This document shows positions 51,201 to 60,215 of a DNA stretch of 64,000 bases, one piece after another. A model generated the notes under the pieces. That model had not been told where the DNA came from. It searched no databases and was given only the letters and a program-made list of their open reading frames with translations. Source of the DNA: Trichoplusia ni. Lineage: Eukaryota > Arthropoda > Insecta > Lepidoptera > Noctuidae. The stretch is from positions 3,162,001 to 3,226,000 of the forward strand of contig NC_039491.1 in the NCBI RefSeq assembly GCF_003590095.1, given 5' to 3'. The position numbers were made by a program, and so were the translations under genes. The stretch's first letter is position 1. Each line of letters starts with the position of its first letter.

Positions 51201-51665
51201 TAGTAGTACTTAGTAATTTCTCAATTCGACATTGATTAAATTATTATTTAATCAATAATGTAAAATCATCATCATCATCATCTCAGCCTATTGCCGTCCA
51301 CTGCTGAACGCGGCCTCCCCCAAAGAGCGCCAACCATCCCGGTCCTAAAATAATGACACACTAAAAAAAGCTGACGTGGAACGAAGAACAGCCAGTATGA
51401 TAAGCGAATATATACCTACTTGATTATTCTAAATTACGTGTTTTTTTCTCCAGGTATAACGAATTTCGATTTATTGGGCGAGTTTGGTCGCATAGAGTGG
51501 CTGGGTAACTTCAAGCTTGTCCTCCTGTATAATGCCATATTCGCGGGCGCAGTGACCCTGTGTCTCGTTAGCAAGTTCACGGCGAGTGTGCGTCGGGAAC
51601 TTTACAACAGGTTGGTGGAAAACGTCAACACGGTCGCGCACTGCGTATCTTTCCTCAACAACTGA
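36265..51665 (+). CDS. lili: LMBR1 / lilipod family multipass membrane protein, 528 aa
   Basis: Nine exons: 36265-36330, 37457-37721, 38700-38927, 39564-39629, 44551-44703, 49162-49364, 49823-49984, 50550-50781 and 51454-51665, in frame. It begins MMDDEEADLREQIFHNNVRE and has about nine hydrophobic segments, for example IFLLLFILLYLVSFMLIEKF, SLWLCTFALAVSLGSALLLP, VFLFSNLSMFVFLPFAYLF, YETFIVLGLLGVAMLGLAYV and VVYPLAMLLLLALTTITVLM. Between segments five and six is a cytoplasmic loop (residues about 210-320) with VKPQFLRDLNEEYYVYSFEE. The C-terminal part has GITNFDLLGEFGRIEWLGNF, a family hallmark. LMBR1/LMBR1L are lipocalin-receptor-like; fly lilipod promotes BMP signalling in germline stem cells. 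Exon 8 is extremely GC-rich. Intron 4 (4.9 kb) hosts a TTC12-like gene on the opposite strand. Confidence 0.94.
40274..40279 (-). promoter_or_regulatory. Possible poly(A) signal overlapping the TTC12-like stop codon
   Basis: AATAAA on the minus strand shares bases with the TAA stop at 40275-40277. Confidence 0.4.
40275..43544 (-). CDS. TTC12: Short TTC12-like tetratricopeptide protein, 244 aa, nested in an LMBR1 intron
   Basis: Three exons: 43269-43544, 41531-41776 and 40275-40487, all ending on whole codons. The N-terminal part (FTNFMKRVGEVSNLVKDM, then NEKAFKNLGSKD) and the three TPR units (about 118-215, with AIKAFRRGEYDKALSCYNKA, ALTNIKLGKFEK and ARLYLAKAHKELEELDK) follow the order seen in TTC12. 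It ends in an acidic tail EIEDEDE. Human TTC12 is about 705 aa and continues into armadillo repeats, which are absent here. TTC12 is a cytoplasmic factor for assembling axonemal dynein arms, and loss causes primary ciliary dyskinesia. A different TPR co-chaperone with the same N-terminal region is the alternative. Confidence 0.75.
40814..40843. repeat. Small hairpin in an intron of the TTC12-like gene
   Basis: taaagcccc and ggggcttta form perfect 9-bp arms around a 12-nt AT-rich loop that can itself pair partly. Confidence 0.55.
44704..49161 (+). other. LMBR1 intron 5 (4.5 kb)
   Basis: AT-rich intron with a tRNA-derived SINE remnant (about 45430-45620). The remaining open frames show no family resemblance and no splice context. 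Nothing else was recognised. Confidence 0.65.
45430..45620 (-). repeat. tRNA-derived SINE remnant
   Basis: On the minus strand a degenerate tRNA-like head includes the B-box-like ggatcgattcccgcgtaggg and is followed by gcaagcatttgtgtgatcta and a conserved-looking body, ending in an A/T-rich run near 45430. The B box followed by a tgtgtgatc-type body is typical of lepidopteran SINEs. The A box is poorly preserved. Confidence 0.6.
51266..51350. repeat. (ATC)n run joined to a lepidopteran interspersed repeat
   Basis: A short atc microsatellite leads into cagcctattgccgtccactg, ctgaacgcggcctcccccaa and agagcgcca, a repeat signature I recognise from many moth and butterfly genomes. It lies in the last LMBR1 intron. 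Confidence 0.6.
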
Positions 51666-54021
51666 ATGCACTATTGTTCGTCTATAAGTTTTTTTAAAGT
51701 ATCGAATTACATGTCCATGGCGCAGATTACTATCTAATCTGCTTAACCTGTACATAAACAAACAAATTGGAGAGGTTCCATATTTGTGTATTATTTTCGT
51801 TCATAGATCTGGTTCAGCTCTCTTTGTGTGCTGTATAAAATGGCAGAATGTTCTTACTGCTCATCGTTGAAATATAAAACGAAGCATATATTGTGTAGCA
51901 CATTTCACAAAAATAATAACGTAGTTTGTGGCCTGTAGTGGAGATAATTCTCCATATAAAAATTGTTAAAATGGATCAATAAATGTTAATGTAAATGACA
52001 TATAAATAGGTATTATTGTTAAATTACTTAGTATTGTTAAATAATTAATTGTATTATACATGTACTAATGTATAAGTGTACACAAAAAAAGATAAAGTAA
52101 TAAAAATGGTAAAAACAACAAAATGACTAATGATGGAATATTATTATAGTTTAGAACATTGCATTTATTTTCTACGAATCAATTTATTTGTTTATTATTT
52201 CGGTTCCTATTTATGCCTTTATTATGTACGGATTGTGTCGTGTCATAAGTATCTATAAAATTATAATTATTGTAAAGTTTTTGAGGAAAGACTCGCTAGA
52301 ATAAATTTGATTTTATTACCAATGAGACTGAATTTGTTAAAGTTATGATTAGGAACAGGAGATTATTTATTTTATTTCGTTACGTCCATGTAAAACTAAA
52401 TGTGACTGGTGAATGAATTACAAAATTAGTTATAATATTATTTTAATTGAAGAATTGTGTTGAATGATTGCCATGAAATATTAAATGTAATACTGTGGTT
52501 TCCTTAATAATGTATAAAGCCACAATGTATATTTTGTCTCAACTTTTAGGTTTGCGCTGAGCAAAATAACTTCGCATATTGATTTTAAAATGATAAAAGA
52601 CATTGAAGACTGTTTTTATCTTAGATTAACTTTAGATTTATGTAAGCTTTGTTGCTCAATGTTACATCACACAATGATCCCTGCAATGGCGATTCAAATA
52701 TAATATTTAATTACTCTTTATGGTTAACATGTCGAGGCTATAAAACAACATTCTAGTCTTAGATCTCTGTTGCAGGGAAATTTTCTTCCAAGCTTCAGCA
52801 CACAATATTAATATTCTCGAACAACTAACCCCTTTAAGAATTCATCAGCTATCATTATTTATGTATCATTAACGCGCAAACTTGCATTACTTTGAGGAGT
52901 TTAATCGCGCACATGCAACATATACTTAGTGTGTTAAAATTTTATAATATATATGATTGAAAATATATGCCAGTGGTGCTAAGATTTATCATTAAATAAA
53001 ATAGAACACACCACGAGTTTTAAATATGTAACGACATTCTATAATGTACTTAGAACCAACTAGGCCCTTATGTAAGTCTTGTGTGTGAATCTCGATTGTT
53101 TGTGAGTATAGTTATTATATTTAGTGTGCCGATTTTATACATTTTGTATTACCTTGTACCCAACGTTGAGATTGCATTTGAAAACAATACATAATAAAAA
53201 TTGATATGTTCTTTTTATTTCAACCTACATGTGTGAATGCCCACAGTAGTTGTAGACCTGCCACATTACCCGACAATGCTTATCATTTAATATCATAGCT
53301 GGATTCACGCTTTTTGTGTATCTTTGCTTCTGCATGAAATTGCTTTTGCCTCGAATTGAAAGCACTTTATTCAGTCTCATTAGGTTGGTTATAAACAGTA
53401 TGAAATAAAATATGGTTTGATTTAGATTCAAATGGATAGCTGACGGATTGCCAGATAATTCGGCAAATGCGTCGTTGAATGAGAAAAGGACTTCAGTAGA
53501 CAGAACACATCACGCTCCAGTAGAAAAGTTAGAGCAGCAAAGTGAGCAACACATAGAACATGCTAAATCACAATAGAACTACCCGAGGAGAATGCACAGG
53601 TAACACACTCGTTAGTGAACTCATGTTATGAGCCTATTAAACTCAAACTTAAAAGTTTAAAATGGTGCTTCAGTGCCAATAGTTCTTTTTAGGTAAGTAC
53701 TCAGAAATAATAAGTATCTGAAATCTCACCTGTCTTAAATGAGTATGGTAAAGCTTTGCATACTAGTTGATACCATATAGTATTGGTATAAAGCATAAAC
53801 CTAATTCATAGAATCTTTGTAAAGCCAAACAGGATTGATTAGAGTAACACTGAAAAATTGGAAAAATATATGTCTTATTCTGGTGTCTGAAAAACAATAT
53901 ATACTAGTTACTGTAAAATGTAAAATAGAGTATTTATCTGTGATCATTTATTTAGTAATAATAATTGCGACTGATGTTTAAGTTTAAAAAAAATGCATGA
54001 AATGTAATTATTAATATAGGT
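51666..54021. other. LMBR1 3' UTR and spacer before RPP30
   Basis: AT-rich, 2.36 kb. Several AATAAA copies are present on the plus strand (51979, about 52994, 53193), so the LMBR1 3' UTR could be 0.3 or 1.5 kb long. The part right of 53.2 kb is non-coding and contains the RPP30 3' end at its right edge. Confidence 0.55.
53193..53198 (+). promoter_or_regulatory. Candidate distal poly(A) signal of LMBR1
   Basis: AATAAA about 1.5 kb after the LMBR1 stop, in ataataaaaattgat context followed by a T-rich stretch. A proximal candidate lies at 51979-51984. Confidence 0.35.
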
Positions 54022-54909
54022 TCATAGAATTAAATAAAAAAGTGAATAGACTAAAGTTGTTTTATTTTCAATATCATTAGGATTGACATTAGCTTCATCA
54101 TTGTTTGTATCAGTGGCAGCTTTATTTGTATGCCAAGTATCATTATCATCTTTATCTATTCTCATGTAATGTTTACCGCACCTCCTTGCCTCAGCCTTTA
54201 GTATAAGCTTCCTTGTATTGCTTCGAACACAATCAAGACTGTTGTTTGCATTGATTCCAAGTATAAAACCAAAGTTGATAACATCATGAATATCTCTGAT
54301 TTGCATATCATTTTCAGCACCACTAGAGAATACTATATTCCTTGATTTGCCTATAGTATAGTAGATTTGCGCGGCACTAATTATATTCTTCCTTGATGTT
54401 GAATCCCGGATAGCAGGTGAATACATTATCTCAAAAAATATACCCCTCTCCACAGCCTGCGAGTACAACTTCCTACTGATTTTAAAAGGAAATTTACTCT
54501 CAGGTTCAAATGTAATCAAATCTATATCCATGCTACCGCAGGCATACTGGAATGCCTGGAATGTTTTAGGAATAACAGCAATTATGTCGTACTTTTTTAG
54601 ATTTAATGACTGATTCAATTTGTGGGCTATGCTCGAATCGGAAAACTCAATTGTAACTCTTTGTAAGATATTCAGTTTCGACGAATTTAACACATCTTCT
54701 GGTAAGTCTACTGGTGGAGGCACAAAGTCCATTTTTTTTTCTCTAACTTCGCCTTTCTTTTTCTTTCTCTTAGGTTCGTCTGAAGCATCCACGATATGTG
54801 TGTTAAGAGCAACAGTATTATAACCGGCAAATTCTAAAAAATGAAGTTTGTCAAGTCCAAAATTCTTGCTTACAGATAAGTCACAAAATCCCCAATCTCG
54901 ATTTGCCAT
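54022..54909 (-). CDS. RPP30: Ribonuclease P/MRP protein subunit p30, 295 aa, single exon
   Basis: An intronless frame. It starts WGFCDLSVSKNFG after MANRD and has the family blocks HFLEFAGYNTVALNT, YDIIAVIPKTFQAFQYAC, DIDLITFEPESKFPFKI, GIFFEIMYSPAIRDSTSRKN and NIVFSSGAENDMQIRDIHDV, which build the TIM-barrel of RPP30. A lysine-rich segment (KRKKKK, about residues 48-53) interrupts the first part, and a hydrophilic C-terminal tail follows the barrel. RPP30 is a core protein of nuclear RNase P (5' maturation of tRNA) and RNase MRP (rRNA processing). Human RPP30 is 268 aa. It is head-to-head with MDH1B, 380 bp apart. Confidence 0.96.
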   Translation of the reverse strand: MANRDWGFCDLSVSKNFGLDKLHFLEFAGYNTVALNTHIVDASDEPKRKKKKGEVREKKMDFVPPPVDLPEDVLNSSKLNILQRVTIEFSDSSIAHKLNQSLNLKKYDIIAVIPKTFQAFQYACGSMDIDLITFEPESKFPFKISRKLYSQAVERGIFFEIMYSPAIRDSTSRKNIISAAQIYYTIGKSRNIVFSSGAENDMQIRDIHDVINFGFILGINANNSLDCVRSNTRKLILKAEARRCGKHYMRIDKDDNDTWHTNKAATDTNNDEANVNPNDIENKTTLVYSLFYLIL

Positions 54910-55289
54910 AATGTGTGATAATAGGAATTAAATTATTTGTTTTATATGATGTTAAACATAACCGTATTTCAAAACATTAGCAGAACGCAGGAGTGGGTTT
55001 CATATGTCAATGTTGACAGTTGACATATGAAGACAGATAAAAATGAAAATTTCTTTTTGACGAGTGTTTTAGTCGATTTGACTATCTTCAAATTGATAAC
55101 TGATAGAGGTAATATGAAAAACAATATTACTGGCTAATGACTTTTTTTTCTATAAATCAAAAACTAAAGTTATGTCAAAGTTATTTGTTTCAAAGGTTAT
55201 TAATAAAGTACCGGTTTATCCCAAAAAAACAATTAACAACCGAGACTTACTTTCAATACATATTTGTACTTTATAGCCAAACTTTATTA
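54910..55289. promoter_or_regulatory. Bidirectional promoter region between RPP30 and MDH1B
   Basis: Only 380 bp separate the two divergent start codons, so both 5' UTRs and promoters must lie here. A short duplicated element (tgtcaatgttgacagttgacatatga, shown here as tgtcaatgttgacagttgac at about 55003) forms a small dyad. No TATA box was assigned. Confidence 0.5.
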
Positions 55290-57195
55290 ATGGGAATTCG
55301 GATTATAATAGCAGGGGAAACTCAATGCCCGGCTTATGCAGAAAGTTGTTATCTAGCCGATTATCTTTCTCAAAACCTACCAAACTTTTGCTATCAACGG
55401 ATAGAAAAATCTGTTTTAGAATGGAAGGTAATTTCTATGCCGTTGTCAGTCTTATTTTATCTTGGTCTGTTACTTTTAACACACTTCCATTGTAAAACAG
55501 AATAACAGTTTCATTACATGTGACGTGTATATATAATGAATTATTATGTTTTAGAGTTGGCTGTGTAAGATAAACATTAAAAATAAGTGGCATCATATGG
55601 AGTCACCTATAATATGGAAAGAAATGTTAATGAAAGGCAGTAAACCATCTTATATAGGTGGAGCCTCGGAGTTCTTGGACTACTGCTATTCATACTATAA
55701 CTTTGATTCTTTGTTTGCTTCTGAGAAGTTTGATGAACTGTTAACAAACGTATTGCAATTCAAAAAGAAAGTGAATGCGGAAAATATACTCATCAGACAA
55801 CTCGAAGCTAAATCCAATGTCGAAGAAGAAACAGCGATTAAAACCCATTATGTAATTACTATAATTGGGGCCGGACATATCTTAGCAATGCATTTGATTT
55901 CGCAATTGCTAGATCATAAAGTTGCTGAAGGAGATAAATATATAAATAAAATATATTTGTACGACAATAGTTGTTCTGAGACATTTATGAAGTTTGTCGA
56001 GAAAGAATGTTACTATGTACAAACGAACTATCCGGGGAAAGTTGTAAAATATGTGCAGAAGATAGGGGTAGCACTGACAAACTCTGATTTACTGATAGTA
56101 TTGGACCACGAACCATTTAAGTATGCTAAGTACTACCAATTTCTGCCTTGGCTAAAATTTAATTTCCAGTATCTTATACCGCCGTTTCTTTTTCAGCGAT
56201 AATTTAGCTATGGGCGAATGGCTACGTTTAAATAGGAAAAAAATGAAAGAGTTGGCTTTAATGATTAATGCGTCAGCTTCTCGCAAAATGTACGTTATTT
56301 TTGCCAACTTGGGTCCAGCCTGTTATAACGCAACTGTACTTAGAAGTCGGGTTAATATTAATAAAAACAACATTGCTGTGGCTACCTCTGATTTAGGATT
56401 AGAAATTTTACCAATACTCGCTGAAACTGCTCAAGTACCCATGAGAAACATATTTTGTCCACCTGTATGGGGTTTCGTTGGGATAAATCAAATAGTAGAC
56501 GTTAGAACTACTGTGCATAAGTATAACTCTTTTGAGCCTTATAATAGATACAGGAAAGTACATAATTCTACTTTGAATATTGGTATGATAACTCCAGAAA
56601 TGCGAACTATGGACTATTTAATGCATTTTGATGTTACTTTATGGCCAAAGGTTGCTCAAATGAAAGTAAGTATCAATTACGTACTTCATGACAATCACAC
56701 TTTTTTTTTTTTAAATACGTCAAAGTTAACTTGTAACTTTATATTTTTCAGAGAAAATACTCTCGAGGAATAACGAGATTAAATAAAGCTATTTCGATAG
56801 TGCATTTGGCAAATCTTTGGCTGCTGAACCCTAATCCTGATAATATCGTATGTCTCGGGATGTACTGCAACGGTATGTATCTGCTCTTATTAAAATGTTT
56901 ATAGGTAGGTTTTGTACACCAGAATCAGTTACGAATTATGTACATATTATTTTAAGGATCATTTGGATTACATTTCGAAGGTTTGTTTTCTCAACCAGCA
57001 AGATTCATAGACGGAAAATGGGTACCAGCAACCGATTATTCAAAACCCAAGGACCCAGGGATGAAGTTACCATATATGTTAGAAATGGCGAAACTAGTAA
57101 TGTCGATGAAACCGACCGATTTACCACCTGTTGTACCTTACTTCCCATGTACTTGTAAAACAAAAATAATTAAAAAGAAACATTTACTTCATTGA
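55290..57195 (+). CDS. MDH1B: Malate dehydrogenase 1B-like protein, 510 aa
   Basis: Five exons: 55290-55427, 55555-56120, 56197-56665, 56752-56872 and 56957-57195, in frame. The MDH1B-specific N-terminal extension is clear: MGIRIIIAGETQCPAYAESC, LADYLSQNLPNF, NKWHHMESPIIWKEML and GGASEFLDYC. A Rossmann-type segment ITIIGAGHILAMHLISQLL (glycines about 149-151) follows, then the dehydrogenase-like body. The human protein has 518 aa. MDH1B is a poorly studied malate-dehydrogenase-like protein, expressed mainly in testis and ciliated tissue in mammals; whether it has catalytic activity is uncertain, and I could not confirm the usual Arg/His catalytic set by eye. Confidence 0.9.
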
Positions 57196-57623
57196 TGCCT
57201 TGAGTATAACAATAACCAAAGAGTGAAGAAGTCACTCATTTCTGAACGGCAAAGACAGGACTGACAAAAGTCACAAACGCAAGTTTATGAACGTATCGTC
57301 AACTGTCACTTCATCTCTACCCAACAACCAGCCGACTTGAACAAATAGTGGTGGTCGAAACGTCGTTGTGGATTGTTTCGCGTTTCGTGCTCGAAGGAAT
57401 GTTATGACGTGCAGTAACTGTCTTTGTTTGAATAACACATGTTTTTTAATTTACTCAAGAATCATAGAATTATGTGATAGATAGATTTCAAAATGCTCCT
57501 AAACAGTCTCATGTTTTTTTTTAAAGTATGATCGTGCCAATAGGATTTATTAGTATAGTTAGGCATTCGTATTTATTAAGTTGTGTGAATATTGTGCCAA
57601 TTATGAGATAGTGGAGTGTTGTG
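57196..57623 (+). promoter_or_regulatory. Spacer and probable 5' UTR of the signal-peptide gene
   Basis: 428 bp between the MDH1B stop and the ATG at 57624. It is non-coding and more balanced in base composition than the other spacers. It probably carries the MDH1B 3' end and the leader of the next gene. Confidence 0.45.
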
Positions 57624-57729
57624 ATGTGGTTGTGGGACATGTGGGGGGTGCTGTGGGCCGTGGAGGCGGTGGCGCAGCTGTCTGCGGTGCTGGCAACGCC
57701 GCTGGACCCCGCGCCGCCGATACCGCAAG
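57624..57729 (+). CDS. First coding exon (signal peptide) of an unidentified secreted or membrane protein
   Basis: 35 codons from ATG 57624 to a gtgaga donor at 57730, ending one base into a codon. The peptide MWLWDMWGVLWAVEAVAQLS continues with AVLATPLDPAPPIPQ: a tryptophan-rich hydrophobic core followed by a small-residue site (VLAT) that suits signal peptidase, then a proline-rich stretch. The exon is far more GC-rich than its surroundings, as other coding exons here are. No second exon was recognised before the right edge, so the first intron exceeds 6 kb, a structure common in neuronal receptors and adhesion molecules. The protein family cannot be told from this exon alone. Confidence 0.6.
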
Positions 57730-58530
57730 GTGAGAGGAGTGGAACCTTGCACGCCTACGCTTGTCTCGTTGCTTCACTGCCACCTCAAATTGCATGCGAT
57801 TGAGACTTATTTTACATTTGTTTATCTTGCTTTGAAACTTTTATGAAGTGCAATTTTTAAATTCTGTTGTCAAATATATTTTAATGTTAATATTTCGCGC
57901 TTTTATTTGTAGTGAGACAGTATAACTTTTCCTTTAGTTTGCAACTTTTTAGAAAATTCGAGCCAGTTGTAAAATGTAAACATATGATAAATTAAAGTTT
58001 TTAAGGATACTATCCTATTTGTATTTAAAATGTTATGCTATGCACAACCTTATCCAAGAAACTCCTGATTTCTTCAGTAAACCAAAAGTTACTAAGCCTT
58101 AAAAAATTTAACAAAGTCACTACTTTTATGTAAATAAGTGTCTAATTACTAAAAAAACCTGTTCTGTGTTCATGTCTTGCTTTATGCTTATTGTTGTCTT
58201 TATTTATAATTGTATTGCAAACATCAAATTCATAATATTTATGAACCACAGTGCTTATCAAAATAATAACAAACCTTTTAAATAAGGTTCTACTATAGCT
58301 AGTAGAAAAACATATTAAAATTGACTGAAGAAATTTACTTTGGGAAATAAAATTTGACAACTAATTGCTACAAGAGAAAATAAAAATACCATTCATTTTG
58401 AAGTAGATTTTGTGGAATTATAAGAAATTTAAGGGGTTGATTTTGGTAATGTTTGCAGTGAAAACCTATGAATAATCCCTAATATAAGGAAATGGTGTAA
58501 ATCAAAATTTTAGCAAAAACAAGTTTTAAG

Positions 58531-58557
58531 CTTCTTGTGTAGTTATAACACAAGAAG
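58531..58557. repeat. Hairpin, 10-bp arms
   Basis: cttcttgtgt pairs with acacaagaag around agttata. It lies just left of an interspersed repeat and may mark its edge. Confidence 0.5.
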
Positions 58558-58599
58558 TTCTGAAAGTGTTCTCAAACATATCAAAATATTTTAATTGTT

Positions 58600-58803
58600 T
58601 GTACGCGCAAATCTCAGGAACTACTGGTGAATTTTTTTTTGTGTCGAGTATACCATTCATCGTGGAAGGCTTTAGGCTATAAACCATCATACTGCGACTA
58701 ATAGGAGCGAAGATACAATGGAAAATGTGAAAAAAGCGGGGCAGGTATAAATCATAACTTATATCTTCTGCCCACGGGGACGAAGTCGCGGGCAACAGCT
58801 AGT
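58600..58803 (+). repeat. Lepidopteran interspersed repeat
   Basis: Contains, in order, cgcgcaaatctcaggaacta (then ctggtga), catcgtggaaggctttaggc, gcgactaataggagcgaaga, and ends in acggggacgaagtcgcgggc followed by aacagctagt. This order matches a very common moth and butterfly repeat family with the same 3' end. The class was not determined. Confidence 0.65.
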
Positions 58804-60000
58804 TACTGATATTGCTTAAGACTGCTTAATAACTTTAAAGTGAATTCACAGATTAGTAAACAATACCTGAAGATTTTTATTAAATTAACACTTTAAGGCG
58901 ATTTAGTAAGGTATATTTTCGTTTGTCATGGTTATTACTAATCTTTCAAGTTTCGTAAATATTTAGTCTTAATTAATATAAGTAAGGTTAGCAATAAATT
59001 CATTATGCAGCATGGGATTACGACCATCAATTATGAAACCTGCCTTTTTAGTAAATTAAGGCATACAGGCATAAATAAGCACTTATAACCCATAAAATTG
59101 ACCACCTGTCTTAACTTTTAATGTTTTTGGTATCCCTAGATATTGTTTCGTGTGGTCGTATTCTTTATTATTAAATATTAAAAATGTAAGTTTCCTGCAT
59201 ATGGTTTTACCATGCATATTTTGTTTGCTCTGAAATTTCCCCAATATCGACTAAAAAAAAACGTTCATTTTCGCAACATTTTACCCTCATTAAAAATTCA
59301 TCCCACGAAAGTTAAAAAAATATATCTTCTGTTCGTTACGTAAAGTATTGGTTTCCGATTAAAACCGATATTTCTATTTAGCGCAGATCAACCGCATATC
59401 CCCAACAAATTGCTCGCAGAGACTTTAATCTGTCGGTATTGGGAGAACTCTCACCGGAGCAGGGCTCATCTTGCACTACGCCACGTCACTCGCATTAGTT
59501 ACCGCTACTTGATGAACATTTTATTATACCTAATACTCTGATATGTTTACTTTAGAAACTAATTTGTCGTTTACATTGTTTATTTAACATGAAAGAGTTT
59601 CGAATTCGGGGATTGATTCGAATTTAAAATATAATCGGTTTTCAATATTCCTTTATTCCTACTGAAGATACTAAATAAAATCTTGAATTAGAATTCAAAA
59701 ACCAGTTTGTGGTCGTACCTTTTTCAGTAGAACGTAAATAGAGCTCTTCGACACATTCAAGTTGATCGGATAGTCGATTGAACTGGACTGATATATCTCA
59801 ATACAGCTTGCGGTTCATGTGCGGACGTAACACGTGAGGCCGTGAGAGTGATAGATAGATTATCGTAATTGGTAAAAAATGGGTCGGTTATGATTTTTGT
59901 AAGCAATGGTCAGTGCTTAAATTTTGTTATGAATATACAATTGATGCACCTACCCCTTTAAGGATAACTTGTAAAATATTTATTGGAGTTATATTACACT

Positions 60001-60215
60001 AACGCGTATTGTTGTATGCGCGAGCGCTGATGCCTCCGACGCACAAGCCACGCCGGCGCGGTGCGGCAAACGAGGGACACATCAGTTGCATAACAAGCGG
60101 GCGCTTCGGCGTCCGAGTAACGGGACTGCGGCGCGAGGGAGCCCGAGCCACCTCCGTGTCTAGACGTGATACTGCGATTATGTCAGATTCGACACTACCG
60201 GTATAATATCCGGCC
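60001..60215. promoter_or_regulatory. CpG-rich island inside the long intron
   Basis: A sharply bounded GC- and CpG-rich segment in AT-rich DNA. Both strands carry open frames, as expected from the composition, with no recognisable protein. It could be an alternative promoter, an unannotated first exon or a conserved regulatory element. Confidence 0.35.
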
